DNA of 32,417 bases, taken from the NCBI RefSeq assembly GCF_900566055.1, contig NZ_UPHQ01000004.1:1-32417 (forward strand), in the 5' to 3' direction. The DNA is from Mycobacterium innocens. Lineage in GTDB: Bacteria > Actinomycetota > Actinomycetes > Mycobacteriales > Mycobacteriaceae. Of the stretch, positions 8,770-16,504 are shown piece after piece. A program made the position numbers and the translations under genes. The notes beneath the pieces are model-generated. The model had not been told where the DNA came from. It searched no databases and was given only the letters and a program-made list of their open reading frames with translations. Within the stretch, counting starts at the first letter, position 1. Every line of letters starts with the position of its first letter.

Positions 8770-8901
8770 CGGCGTGGGCTCGAAGATGTTTTTGGGGACC
8801 CGCGGGACCGACATGTGTCGAACCCCAATTCGTTAGCCGAGGTTCGTTGCACCGCTGATGCTGTTGGCATCAGGCCGGCTCGGCGCGATATTGCGAACTA
8901 G
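8749..8901 (+). CDS. Small leader ORF, probably leaderless (50 residues)
   Basis: The ATG at 8749 coincides with the predicted transcription start, 7 nt after the -10, so the mRNA could be translated without a leader. The frame runs 50 codons and stops at TAG 8899-8901, 13 nt before the glycosyltransferase ATG. It begins M-L-L-S-G-D-N-R-R, and its L-S-G-D-N codons are formed by operator D. The epimerase product encoded from 16539 starts similarly (M-L-S-T-D-N-H-Q). No family is recognised. It may serve to carry ribosomes to the glycosyltransferase start, which lacks a ribosome site. Confidence 0.4.
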   Translation: MLLSGDNRRGLEDVFGDPRDRHVSNPNSLAEVRCTADAVGIRPARRDIAN

Positions 8902-8914
8902 CGCGGTCATGGCC

Positions 8915-9823
8915 ATGTCTCAGCAGCCGTCCGTAGCAATCGTTGTCCCTGCGCATAATGAAGAACATTTTATCGGCAAATGTCTTGACGCATGCCTCGA
9001 CCAAACGTCGGCACCGGACGAGATAATCGTTGTCAATAACAAGTCGAGTGACAACACCGTATCGATCGTGCGCCGATATCAAGAAGAGAACCCGCATATC
9101 GACATACGGCTGCTCAACCAAAATGAGCATTTAGGTATCGCGCCGACGCGCAACTGTGGGTTCGACCATGCGCGCAGTCGGATCATCGGCCGGATTGATG
9201 CCGATTCCATCGTTGACACGGACTGGGTCGAGACGATTCGCCGGTGTTTTCAAGACTCCGACATCGACGCGGCCACCGGCCCGGTCCACTACTACGACAT
9301 TCCGCTGCGTGGGCCGATATTCAGGATCGACCACATGGTCCGTCGCAAGCTGCATCGCACGGCAACCGATCAACGGTTCCTCTTGGGCGCCAACATGGCA
9401 ATCCGGACCTCGGCGTGGCAGGCGGTACGTCATCTCACGCAGCTGGATCTGGAAGACCAACTCCACGAAGACATCGATCTTGCACTGACGCTGTTCAAGA
9501 ATAATTTCGAGATCGCATACGAATCCACGATGGTGGTGGGCGCGTCTGGCCGCCGGGTGGAATGCTCACCGCTCGACTTTTTTCGATATGCCACGCGTTA
9601 TACCAGGACGACAAAGGCGCACGGCGTCAAGAGTCGTTCGGCGCGTATAACGATTGCCGTCCTCATGCTGGGATATTTCCCGGTCCGAACACTGCGGTTC
9701 TTTTATGACGCCGAGAACAATCGGTTCACGTTGTCAAGGCTGCGTGGCCGCGTCACCATCGCCGTTGGGCTGCGGGCTCGGCGGGCTCGGCGGGCTTGGG
9801 CGGCAGTCGGTTCGTTCGAATGA
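8915..9823 (+). CDS. Family 2 glycosyltransferase
   Basis: The 302-residue protein has a GT-A fold: V-A-I-V-V-P-A-H-N-E-E near the N-terminus, I-I-V-V-N-N-K-S-S-D-N-T, and a metal-binding D-A-D in G-R-I-D-A-D-S-I (around residue 95). L-G-A-N-M-A-I-R follows, then L-H-E-D-I-D-L with the likely catalytic acidic residues. It should transfer a sugar from a nucleotide donor to a lipid or polysaccharide acceptor at the inner membrane face. A hydrophobic stretch near residue 250 (I-T-I-A-V-L-M-L-G-Y-F) may anchor it. The start could also be ATG 8909 or an ATG at 8858, and none has a clear ribosome site. Its 5' half is visibly richer in A and T than its neighbours, suggesting acquisition. Confidence 0.85.
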   Translation: MSQQPSVAIVVPAHNEEHFIGKCLDACLDQTSAPDEIIVVNNKSSDNTVSIVRRYQEENPHIDIRLLNQNEHLGIAPTRNCGFDHARSRIIGRIDADSIVDTDWVETIRRCFQDSDIDAATGPVHYYDIPLRGPIFRIDHMVRRKLHRTATDQRFLLGANMAIRTSAWQAVRHLTQLDLEDQLHEDIDLALTLFKNNFEIAYESTMVVGASGRRVECSPLDFFRYATRYTRTTKAHGVKSRSARITIAVLMLGYFPVRTLRFFYDAENNRFTLSRLRGRVTIAVGLRARRARRAWAAVGSFE

Positions 9824-9876
9824 CGACGAGATAACGAGCGATGGCACCACCTCGTGCGGTGGCTTAGTATCTACGC

Positions 9877-10028
9877 ATGAACGCAGATATGTGGGCTCCA
9901 AGCGTGTCGCGCGAGGTTCCGGATGTTGGCCGACGACGAGTCGTTGGCCAACGAGCTTCGCCGAGCGGGCGGGCCGGCACCGTTCGGGGCGTCACCGCCA
10001 ACCTTCCGTCGTGAAAGGCACGTCGGAA
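9877..10028 (+). pseudogene. Remnant of an ArsR/KmtR-like metal sensor gene
   Basis: Between the glycosyltransferase and the metal exporter, ATG 9877 opens a frame beginning M-N-A-D. From 9911 another frame reads R-F-R-M-L-A-D-D-E and then L-A-N-E-L-R-R-A-G-G-P-A-P. ArsR-family sensors, including mycobacterial KmtR, have a similar F-R-M-L-A-D segment and a N-E-L-A helix ending in K-P-A-P. The two pieces are in different frames and the intervening DNA-binding region is missing, so any such gene is dead. KmtR is known to repress a CDF exporter, which fits this position. The match is short and could be chance. Confidence 0.35.
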
Positions 10029-11123
10029 ATGAGCGAGCACCACACCGAAACCTTCAGTGCCGCAGCCACTTATGGCGGCCACAATCCCTCGGATGACGAC
10101 CACGGCCACGACCATCCCAAGGGGTTGCAAGCCGTGGTCAGAGAGATCTTCGCCCCGCACTCTCACGACGCTGCCGCCAGTATCGACAATGCGCTGGAAT
10201 CCAGTGCGGCCGGGATCCGTGCGGTCAAGATCAGCCTGTTGGTGCTGGGAATCACCGCGATCGCCCAGGTTGCCGTCGTGATCATCTCCGGGTCGATTGC
10301 CCTGGCAGCCGACACCATCCACAACTTCTCCGACGCGCTCACCGCGGTGCCGTTGTGGATCGCGTTCGCACTGAGCACCAAGGCTGCCACCCGCCGCTAC
10401 ACCTACGGCTTCGGCCGTGTCGAGGATCTGGCCGGCCTATTCGTGGTAGCGATGATCACGATGTCGGCGATCATCGCCGGCTACGAGACCGTCGTGCGGC
10501 TCATCCACCCCCAGCCCGTCGAAAACGTCGGCTGGGTTGCCCTGGCCGGGCTAATGGGATTCATCGGCAACGAATGGGTCGCGCTGTACCGGATCGGCGT
10601 CGGCCGACGCATCGGCTCAGCCGCCCTGGTCGCCGACGGCCTGCACGCCCGCACCGACGGCTTCACTTCCCTGGCCGTCCTTTTTGCCGCCGGCGCTGTC
10701 GCACTGGGCTTCCCGCTGGCCGACCCGATCATCGGTCTGGTGATCACCGTGGCCATTCTGGCTGTGCTGCGCACCGCGGTGCGCGACGTGTTCCACCGCC
10801 TGCTGGACGGCGTGGACCCGGCCCTCATCGACACCGCCGAAGCCGCCCTGGCCGCCCGGCCCGGGGTTCGATCAGTTCGCAGCCTGCGGATGCGCTGGAT
10901 CGGCCACCGCTTGCACGCCGACGCCGAACTCGACATCGATCCAACCCTGAGCCTGACTGACGCGCACCGCATTGCCCACGACGCCGAACACGATCTCATC
11001 CACGCCGTCCCCAAACTCGCCACGGCGCTGATCCACGCCTATCCTGCGGACCACCCAAACGCTGCAGAGCAGCACCGCCATGGCAGCGAGCCGCCCACCG
11101 AGACGAGCTCCGTTTGGCGCTGA
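10029..11123 (+). CDS. Cation diffusion facilitator (CDF) metal exporter (Rv2025c-like)
   Basis: The protein has 364 residues. The cytoplasmic N-terminus is His/Asp-rich (D-D-D-H-G-H-D-H-P near residue 22, then A-P-H-S-H-D), a likely metal-binding tail. Six membrane segments follow. The CDF metal site is visible as A-A-D-T-I-H-N-F-S-D-A (TM2) and V-A-D-G-L-H-A-R-T-D (TM5), giving the His/Asp ligands. R-R-Y-T-Y-G-F-G-R-V-E-D-L-A-G is another hallmark. The C-terminal domain is ferredoxin-like. Such proteins export Zn, Ni, Co or similar divalent ions in exchange for protons. It resembles M. tuberculosis Rv2025c, whose regulator is KmtR. I chose ATG 10029; GTG 10011 is an alternative. Confidence 0.9.
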   Translation: MSEHHTETFSAAATYGGHNPSDDDHGHDHPKGLQAVVREIFAPHSHDAAASIDNALESSAAGIRAVKISLLVLGITAIAQVAVVIISGSIALAADTIHNFSDALTAVPLWIAFALSTKAATRRYTYGFGRVEDLAGLFVVAMITMSAIIAGYETVVRLIHPQPVENVGWVALAGLMGFIGNEWVALYRIGVGRRIGSAALVADGLHARTDGFTSLAVLFAAGAVALGFPLADPIIGLVITVAILAVLRTAVRDVFHRLLDGVDPALIDTAEAALAARPGVRSVRSLRMRWIGHRLHADAELDIDPTLSLTDAHRIAHDAEHDLIHAVPKLATALIHAYPADHPNAAEQHRHGSEPPTETSSVWR

Positions 11124-11167
11124 CAACAGCGCCTGCCCCGCCTGGGCGCTGGCCCGTGTGATGTGCG

Positions 11168-12301
11168 CTATCCGGCCGCTGGCGGACGTGGCACGACCAT
11201 GGGACGAAAACCGTATCGCGGTACCGCACCGCCCATGCCCTGGCCGGCCATCCCGGCGATCGGAACCCCCGGCATCCCCGGCACGCCTGCCGCGCTTTCG
11301 GGCACCACGCCCCAGCCGGTGGGGAGCGCCGCGGCGGCAGAGCCGGCCGCGGGAAGCGTGGCCCAGCTTGCCGGCACCGACAACGCGCCGATCGATCCCG
11401 CTCGGCCCAAACTCGCCGACATCGCCGCACCGGCCGACGACATGCCAGCCACCGAACCAAGCCCACCCGCCAGCGCCGAACCCAACGACACCGCGTCGCC
11501 GGCGGCGCCCTGCGCCGCCGATCCCGCCACCAGCGAGAGCGACGCCAGCGACTGGGTCAGCCCCAAACACGAACTGACCGAGCTCAGGATCAGCGGCACA
11601 GCGGTGACAAATATGAAGTCCAGCCAATCCGGCGGGTCCATGGAGAACCGCGGTGATGCGAGTTCCTGCAGGGCCTGGGGCACCCGGGATAGCAGTTGCG
11701 ACAGCGTGGTCAGCTGCGCGTCCGACTCGGCGGCCCTGGCCACCGCAGCGGCCTGGGCGGTCAATCCCGCTTCGTTGGTGGTTGGCGGCGGGTCGGTGAA
11801 GGGCGCCACCCGGGATGCGGCCGCGGAGGCGGCCGCATACGCATACATCGCGGCGGCGTCCTGAGCCCACATTTCGGCGTACTGCGCCTCGGTGGTCGCG
11901 ATCGCCGTGATGTTTTGACCCAGCGCATTGGTCGCGACGAGCGAGGCCAACACCGTCCGATTGGCCGCCACCTCCACCGGCGGGACGGTCATCTGAAACG
12001 CCACCTCATAGGCTTGCGCGGCCGCCCTGGCCTGGCTCGCAGCGTGCTGCGCCTGGGACGCGGTTGTGGCAAGCCAGGACACATACGGCGCCGCCGCCGC
12101 GGCCATGGACGCCGATACGGAACCCCGCCATGGTCCCTCGGTCAGTCCCGATACCACCGACAGGTACTCGACCGCCGTCGCGTACAAGTCGGCGGCCAGC
12201 ACCTCCCACGCCGCGGCTGCGGCCCGCAACGACCCCGAGCCGCCGCCGGCGTACATCCGACCCGAATTGATCTCCGGCGGCAATACCGCGAAATCCAGCA
12301 T
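11168..12301 (-). CDS. PPE family protein, PPE-SVP subfamily (second copy)
   Basis: The 377-residue protein begins [10 protein letters not shown]. The PPE domain includes the W-x-G turn (G-P-W-R-G-S). The SVP motif (G-A-L-S-V-P-A-S-W) and the terminal [11 protein letters not shown] place it in the SVP subfamily, like the PPE gene 3 kb upstream; the two look like diverged paralogues. The ATG has little ribosome-site sequence of its own. It lies 2 nt after the TAG of a 41-codon ORF with a good ribosome site, so it is probably translated by coupling. The product should be a type VII-secreted surface protein. Its 3' end converges on the CDF gene with 44 nt between. Confidence 0.92.
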   Translation of the reverse strand: MLDFAVLPPEINSGRMYAGGGSGSLRAAAAAWEVLAADLYATAVEYLSVVSGLTEGPWRGSVSASMAAAAAPYVSWLATTASQAQHAASQARAAAQAYEVAFQMTVPPVEVAANRTVLASLVATNALGQNITAIATTEAQYAEMWAQDAAAMYAYAAASAAASRVAPFTDPPPTTNEAGLTAQAAAVARAAESDAQLTTLSQLLSRVPQALQELASPRFSMDPPDWLDFIFVTAVPLILSSVSSCLGLTQSLASLSLVAGSAAQGAAGDAVSLGSALAGGLGSVAGMSSAGAAMSASLGRAGSIGALSVPASWATLPAAGSAAAALPTGWGVVPESAAGVPGMPGVPIAGMAGQGMGGAVPRYGFRPMVVPRPPAAG

Positions 12302-12303
12302 GG

Positions 12304-12429
12304 CTAACCGCCGACAGCTTCGACAAGGCGCCGTGGCGCCGTCACCGGCCGGATTCCATTCAGCCGCAGCCGCATGGCCAATGACCAATGGGTACAGAGC
12401 TTTTCGGCTTCAAGGTTCATCGAAAACAT
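12304..12429 (-). CDS. 41-residue ORF in the PE position upstream of PPE
   Basis: The ATG at 12429 follows a TGAGGAG ribosome site, and the frame ends TAG-CC-ATG directly into the PPE start. The upstream sequence resembles that of the PE remnant at 8374 (both have C-T-G-A-G-G-A-G-like sites and an M-F start). The product ([16 protein letters not shown]) has no recognisable family. It may be a frameshifted or replaced PE gene that now only delivers ribosomes to the PPE gene. Both readings are inference. Confidence 0.4.
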   Translation of the reverse strand: MFSMNLEAEKLCTHWSLAMRLRLNGIRPVTAPRRLVEAVGG

Positions 12430-12466
12430 GGAGGTTGCTCCTCAAGTCAGCCCAGAAGGCGGGAAC

Positions 12467-12524
12467 GTTATCAGTCGATAACTACACGCCCCAGCTAGGT
12501 TATCAGCAGATAACTTGGTGTCAA
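12467..12524 (-). promoter_or_regulatory. Promoter with paired operators for the second PPE unit
   Basis: On the minus strand, a perfect -35 TTGACA (12524-12519), a 16-nt spacer and the -10 TAACCT (12502-12497) predict a start near 12490. Operator F, GTTATCAGCAGATAAC (12499-12514), sits in the spacer and overlaps the -10. Operator E, GTTATCAGTCGATAAC (12467-12482), lies 32 bp further along, within the 60-nt leader. Both have perfect 6-bp arms. Confidence 0.75.
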
Positions 12525-12606
12525 GGTCGCCGTCGAAAGGACTTGGCTCGGCCCTGGAGCGGCTTTGATACTCGCCCGAAGCGCTCACACGAAGGCCTAG
12601 GGCTGA

Positions 12607-13887
12607 TCACCCGGCCGCGACTTCCAGGGCCCGCCCCGGCCCGCTCGCCGGTGCGGTGTGCCTGCCGTGCCGAGACAGACCCACCACCGCAACCAATCCC
12701 ACGAGAATCAATGCCCCCCAGGCAAATTCGTCGAAGTTGAAGCGGTGCGCGGCGCTGAGCAGCGCCCCGGTCGCCAGATTGCCGATGAGCAGACCGATTC
12801 CGACGACGGTCTTGTAAAAGCCGTAATGGGTGGCCACCAGCCGGTCTCCGGACAACGACACCACCCTGTCAAGCTCGAACGGAAACACCACCGCCGCGGC
12901 AAGCGCGAGCAGACTCGCCGACAGCAACAGCGCCAGCACCGCGACGGCAGTGCCGAACCGTTGCTCGTTGGGAACGACCGCAAGGGGCACGAACGACGCC
13001 GTCAGCAACATGACTCCGATGGGAAGGCTGCGCCCGGGCTCCCACCGCGCCCCGAACCAGCGGGTGAGGTGGCGCTGGCCGGCCACCGTGACCAAACTTG
13101 AAATCAAGAAAAGCACAGCCACCAGCAATGTCTGCGAGTGCGGCGCCAGCCGCGACGCATGCAGCGGAAAAGCGAGATTGATCTGGAATTCCAGCACGTA
13201 CGCGCCGATCATGGCTGCGGCGAACCACAATACGGGTCGGTTGCCCAACACGACGCGCCAGTCCTCGATGACCGAGCTCTTCTCCGTTTTCCGTGACTCG
13301 CCCGCGACCCGGCCGGCTTTGTCCGGGGGTAGCGCCAGCAGCTGCGCGACACTGAGAGCCGCGAAAACGACCGCAGCCGCCATGACCGATATCCGGAAAT
13401 CCATTGCCACCAACGCCAATCCAACCAGCGGGCCGAGCAGAATCCCCGACTGGTAGAAGACGTTGAACATCGCAAACGCTTCGATCCTGCGGTTTTCGGC
13501 GTCGGCCGCGAGGTAGGCGCGCGCTGCGGGATTGAACAGCGCACCAGCGAAACCCATTGCTGCCGAGGCGATCACCACAATCGGCAATGACTGCGCGAGC
13601 ACCAGCAGCACGAATCCGCCGGTACGCACCAGACATCCGGTCACGATCAGCGGCTTGTAGCCGAACCGGTCGGCCAGCGTCCCTCCCACGAAGAACATGC
13701 CCTGCTGGGCGAAGTTGCGCACACCCAGCACCAGGCCCACCGCCCACGCCGCCAGTCCCAGCGGGCCCGCCAGATAGCCGGCCAAGTACGGCATCAGCAT
13801 GTAGAAGCCCACATTGATGGCGAACTGGTTGACCATCAATACGCGGCTGGGATGGTTGAAGCTGCGGAACTGAGCAACTATTCCCAT
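12607..13887 (-). CDS. Major facilitator superfamily transporter
   Basis: The 426-residue protein has about twelve hydrophobic segments. Loop 2-3 carries an MFS signature variant, G-G-T-L-A-D-R-F-G-Y-K-P-L. An F-N-P-A-A-R-A-Y-L segment follows TM4, as in MdtH-like drug/H+ antiporters. The start at 13887 lies 2 nt beyond the stop of the AbrB-like gene, so the two are tightly coupled; an ATG at 13914 is an alternative. It is the last gene of the PrpF operon. It probably exports or imports a small organic molecule by proton coupling; the substrate is unknown but could be a tricarboxylic-type acid given the neighbours. Confidence 0.85.
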   Translation of the reverse strand: MGIVAQFRSFNHPSRVLMVNQFAINVGFYMLMPYLAGYLAGPLGLAAWAVGLVLGVRNFAQQGMFFVGGTLADRFGYKPLIVTGCLVRTGGFVLLVLAQSLPIVVIASAAMGFAGALFNPAARAYLAADAENRRIEAFAMFNVFYQSGILLGPLVGLALVAMDFRISVMAAAVVFAALSVAQLLALPPDKAGRVAGESRKTEKSSVIEDWRVVLGNRPVLWFAAAMIGAYVLEFQINLAFPLHASRLAPHSQTLLVAVLFLISSLVTVAGQRHLTRWFGARWEPGRSLPIGVMLLTASFVPLAVVPNEQRFGTAVAVLALLLSASLLALAAAVVFPFELDRVVSLSGDRLVATHYGFYKTVVGIGLLIGNLATGALLSAAHRFNFDEFAWGALILVGLVAVVGLSRHGRHTAPASGPGRALEVAAG

Positions 13888-13889
13888 CG

Positions 13890-15152
13890 TCACATCACCC
13901 GAGTCGAGTTCCATGCCGTGTCGGCAGCCGGCGCTATTGCCGGCGGTGACGCGGTGGCGCAGGCGGAAAGCAACCGTCGTTGCCGGTCATCGAAAGCAGG
14001 GCTCGTCGACCGGCCGGCGCGGACCAATCGCCATGGCCGACCGACCCCGGCGCGCAGGCCAGCCGGCAGTCCCGGATCTTCCCGCGGTCCTTCGGGGCGC
14101 GAATCCTTGTGGGTGGTAAGCAGTTTGCTGCCGATAATGGCGGCGATGTTCATCACCAGCAGACGCAACACCTGCATGGTCGCCACCAGCGGCTCGGCCG
14201 CCGAGTCGCTGGCTGCCAGCGCCACATAGATTCCGCCCGGTGTGGTCGCCAGATATGCCTGCGAAAAGGACACGCCGGTCCAGGCCGACACCACGAACGT
14301 CAACACCAAGCATCCAGCGATGGCGACTGCGATGAAGGCGCACGTTAAGGGCAGTAGTCGCAGGCATTGACGGAGGGCGCCAAGCGTGAGGGCACCTCCG
14401 GCCTGCCACCCGATCACCACGTATGCGACGGCATTGAGCGCGGGCGGCAGGGCCAGCACGAATTGCCCCGGGCCGGGGAGTTGAGTCACCAACGCGACCA
14501 GCATGGGAGCGATCAGAAACGGCGCCGGCCATTTCCACTTCAACCCGGCGTAACCGGCTGCGACGATGACCACAATCGCGGCCGCACTGGAGACCAGCGT
14601 GACATGACTCCCGGTTGGATGCGAGCGGGCCGCTGGAGCGCCCACACATTGCAGGACCAGCGGAACCGTCAGCGCGACCACGACCACCCGAAGGTATTGC
14701 GACAGAGCCACGTAGCGATGATCGACGCGCAATTCCGGTGCCATGGTGCATATTCCGCTGGCCCCACCCGCCAATGTCGACAGCAACGCGGTTGCCGGCG
14801 ACAGCGTTTTCGCGGCGCGGGTCAAGGCAAGGCCGCAGACCAGGCATAAGATCAGCGTCGCTGCGGAGCACACCGCAGAGATTCCGAGATAGCCGGCGAT
14901 GGTGGTACTGGCCAGGCCGCTCAGCGGCAGGGCGACCGCCATGCCGATGCATCCTTGCGCCGGCCGAAGCAGAAGCTTGTGCGGCACAAACTCCCGGCCC
15001 GCCAACACCGCAATGCATCCGGCACTGGCCAGCGCGGCGATCAGCCATCCGATCGGCATGTGGAATGCCGAGAGCAGCAGCCCAAGTGTCATTGTGAGTA
15101 GCAGACAGCATAACCAGTAACCGGCGGTTCGCAGCTTTCGTCGCATACCCAT
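13890..15152 (-). CDS. AbrB family membrane transporter
   Basis: The 420-residue protein has about ten membrane segments and two inverted-repeat hallmark loops, L-A-G-G-A-S-G-I-C (near residue 130) and A-T-T-P-G-G-I-Y (near residue 310). This pattern fits the AbrB family (PF05145, formerly called ammonia monooxygenase regulators), putative carboxylate or metabolite transporters. ATG 15152 lies 3 nt after the PrpF stop. Homologues I know are about 350-380 residues. The last 75 residues here, after G-S-K-L-L-T-T, are Arg/Pro-rich and do not look conserved, possibly a frameshift-extended end. Confidence 0.8.
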   Translation of the reverse strand: MGMRRKLRTAGYWLCCLLLTMTLGLLLSAFHMPIGWLIAALASAGCIAVLAGREFVPHKLLLRPAQGCIGMAVALPLSGLASTTIAGYLGISAVCSAATLILCLVCGLALTRAAKTLSPATALLSTLAGGASGICTMAPELRVDHRYVALSQYLRVVVVALTVPLVLQCVGAPAARSHPTGSHVTLVSSAAAIVVIVAAGYAGLKWKWPAPFLIAPMLVALVTQLPGPGQFVLALPPALNAVAYVVIGWQAGGALTLGALRQCLRLLPLTCAFIAVAIAGCLVLTFVVSAWTGVSFSQAYLATTPGGIYVALAASDSAAEPLVATMQVLRLLVMNIAAIIGSKLLTTHKDSRPEGPREDPGLPAGLRAGVGRPWRLVRAGRSTSPAFDDRQRRLLSACATASPPAIAPAADTAWNSTRVM

Positions 15153-15155
15153 CGT

Positions 15156-16310
15156 TCAGGCGACCATCTTGTCCAGGTCGGCAAACACGCAGCCGTCGAA
15201 CAGCTTTCGCGCCGTGCTGCGCAGCACTGCGGAAATCCCGTCGGCCCGGCCGCCATCGACGACTTCCACGTCCATCGCACCGGCTGGATGTTCGATCACC
15301 AACGGCCCGGCGGTGAAGCGTTGGGGGAGAAGTCTTCCGACGACCGTGTCGGAGAAGGTTGCTGCCGTCGCCAGGCATAGTGCCCCCGAAACCGCGTGGG
15401 TTGGATGGCAGCTGCTCGGGACGAAGTAACGTGACCGAAGATCGCCAAGGTGCGAATTGGAGATCAGCATGACCTTTGGCAGAACGCGTCCGGTGACGTC
15501 GCCGAGGCCCATCGCGCACGCAGCGCGCAGCCGGACGGATTCGATATCGCGCAGCAATTCGCGATCGCCGGTGAGCTGCCGCGGCGATTCGTCGCCCGCG
15601 ATCCCGAACGCTTGCGCGTGGGCGATGATGGCGCACACCCCGGCGTCGATCGCGGTGACCGCGACTCCGTCGACATCGTCGACGGGATTTCCCGTCGGGA
15701 ACAATGTCCCGGTGCTCCCGCCGCAGAACTTGCTGAACACCATGTCGATCGCCGCCGCGCGTCCGGGCACACCGCTGATTTCGAATCCGCCGGCATACCG
15801 GACCTGCCCGCCCGGGGTGGGCACCGAAACCGTCACGGTAGCGCCGGTGTTGACCAGATGGACCCGGATCGAGGTGTGACCGTCAACCGTTGCGACAAGT
15901 CCGCGCTCGATCGCGAACGGTCCGACCCCGGCGAGGATGTTCCCGCACGTCGGTGTCCAATCCACCCGCATGGATTCGACCTCCACCTGTGCGAAGAGAT
16001 AGTCGATGTCGCAGCCCGGACGGGTCGCCGGCCCCACTATCGCGACCTTGCTGGTCGTTGAGCTGGCACCGCCGAGTCCGTCGATCTGCCGGTGATCCGG
16101 CGAGCCCATGACGGCAGGCAGCAACACATTCGGGTCTGCGCTGACGCGATCGAGATCCGACTTGAGCAGGTAGACCCCTTTGGAGGTGCCGCCCCGCATC
16201 AACATCGCTGGCACCGAGATCATTTGGGGCCCGCTACCGGCCGGGTGGGCGCGCTGGCCAGGTGGCCGGCCAACGGCCGGCATCGGTGGTTTCGGTTTCA
16301 CCATTGACAT
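15156..16310 (-). CDS. PrpF family isomerase/tautomerase
   Basis: The protein has 384 residues. Family motifs are M-L-M-R-G-G-T-S-K-G-V-Y near residue 37, D-G-L-G-G-A-S-S-T-T-S-K, and the Cys motif D-W-T-P-T-C-G-N-I near 117. The second domain repeats the diaminopimelate-epimerase fold. Relatives include methylaconitate isomerase (PrpF) and 4-oxalomesaconate tautomerase (GalD), which move a double bond or proton in tricarboxylic acids. The precise substrate is open. A strong ribosome site (AAGGAGGG near 16321-16328) precedes the ATG, with ATG 16304 also possible. The gene heads an operon with an AbrB-type and an MFS transporter, consistent with uptake and breakdown of an organic acid. Confidence 0.88.
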   Translation of the reverse strand: MSMVKPKPPMPAVGRPPGQRAHPAGSGPQMISVPAMLMRGGTSKGVYLLKSDLDRVSADPNVLLPAVMGSPDHRQIDGLGGASSTTSKVAIVGPATRPGCDIDYLFAQVEVESMRVDWTPTCGNILAGVGPFAIERGLVATVDGHTSIRVHLVNTGATVTVSVPTPGGQVRYAGGFEISGVPGRAAAIDMVFSKFCGGSTGTLFPTGNPVDDVDGVAVTAIDAGVCAIIAHAQAFGIAGDESPRQLTGDRELLRDIESVRLRAACAMGLGDVTGRVLPKVMLISNSHLGDLRSRYFVPSSCHPTHAVSGALCLATAATFSDTVVGRLLPQRFTAGPLVIEHPAGAMDVEVVDGGRADGISAVLRSTARKLFDGCVFADLDKMVA

Positions 16311-16334
16311 TCCCTTTTTGACCCTCCTTGGAGT

Positions 16335-16382
16335 GCCGGGCTAACTGCCCGGCGCTGCCAGGGAGGGCGGTGCAGTTGACAT
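16335..16382 (-). other. Leader of the PrpF operon: hairpin and 13-codon upstream ORF
   Basis: The predicted leader of about 85 nt contains a 7-bp hairpin, GCCGGGC (16335-16341) with GCCCGGC (16347-16353). There is also a short ORF from ATG 16382 to TAG 16341-16343 (M-S-T-A-P-P-S-L-A-A-P-G-S) that ends in the hairpin's loop and 3' arm. No U-run follows, so it is not an obvious terminator. It could tune translation of prpF. Confidence 0.35.
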
Positions 16383-16384
16383 CG

Positions 16385-16432
16385 GCTATCGATTGATAAC
16401 CGAAGTTATCAATTGATACCTATGGCGGTCAA
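16385..16432 (-). promoter_or_regulatory. Promoter with paired operators for the PrpF operon
   Basis: On the minus strand, the -35 TTGACC (16432-16427), an 18-nt spacer and the -10 TAACTT (16408-16403) predict a start near 16396. Operator H, GTTATCAATTGATACC (16405-16420), overlaps the -10. Operator G, GCTATCGATTGATAAC (16385-16400), covers the start, 20 bp further along. Confidence 0.7.
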
Positions 16433-16504
16433 GGGGTGAGCGCCGCTGAAAGGTCGGCGTTACGGGAACGGCCGCTACCGCCTGAAGCCACGCCGAAAGG
16501 CGTC

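Noticed and set aside
9831..9846. GAGATAACGAGCGATG near the end of the glycosyltransferase gene as an eleventh operator.
   Set aside because: Only one half-site is present and the arm geometry does not match.
13987..15636. 549-codon minus-strand frame overlapping the AbrB-like and PrpF genes.
   Set aside because: It runs out of frame through two recognised genes and is Arg-rich; a shadow.
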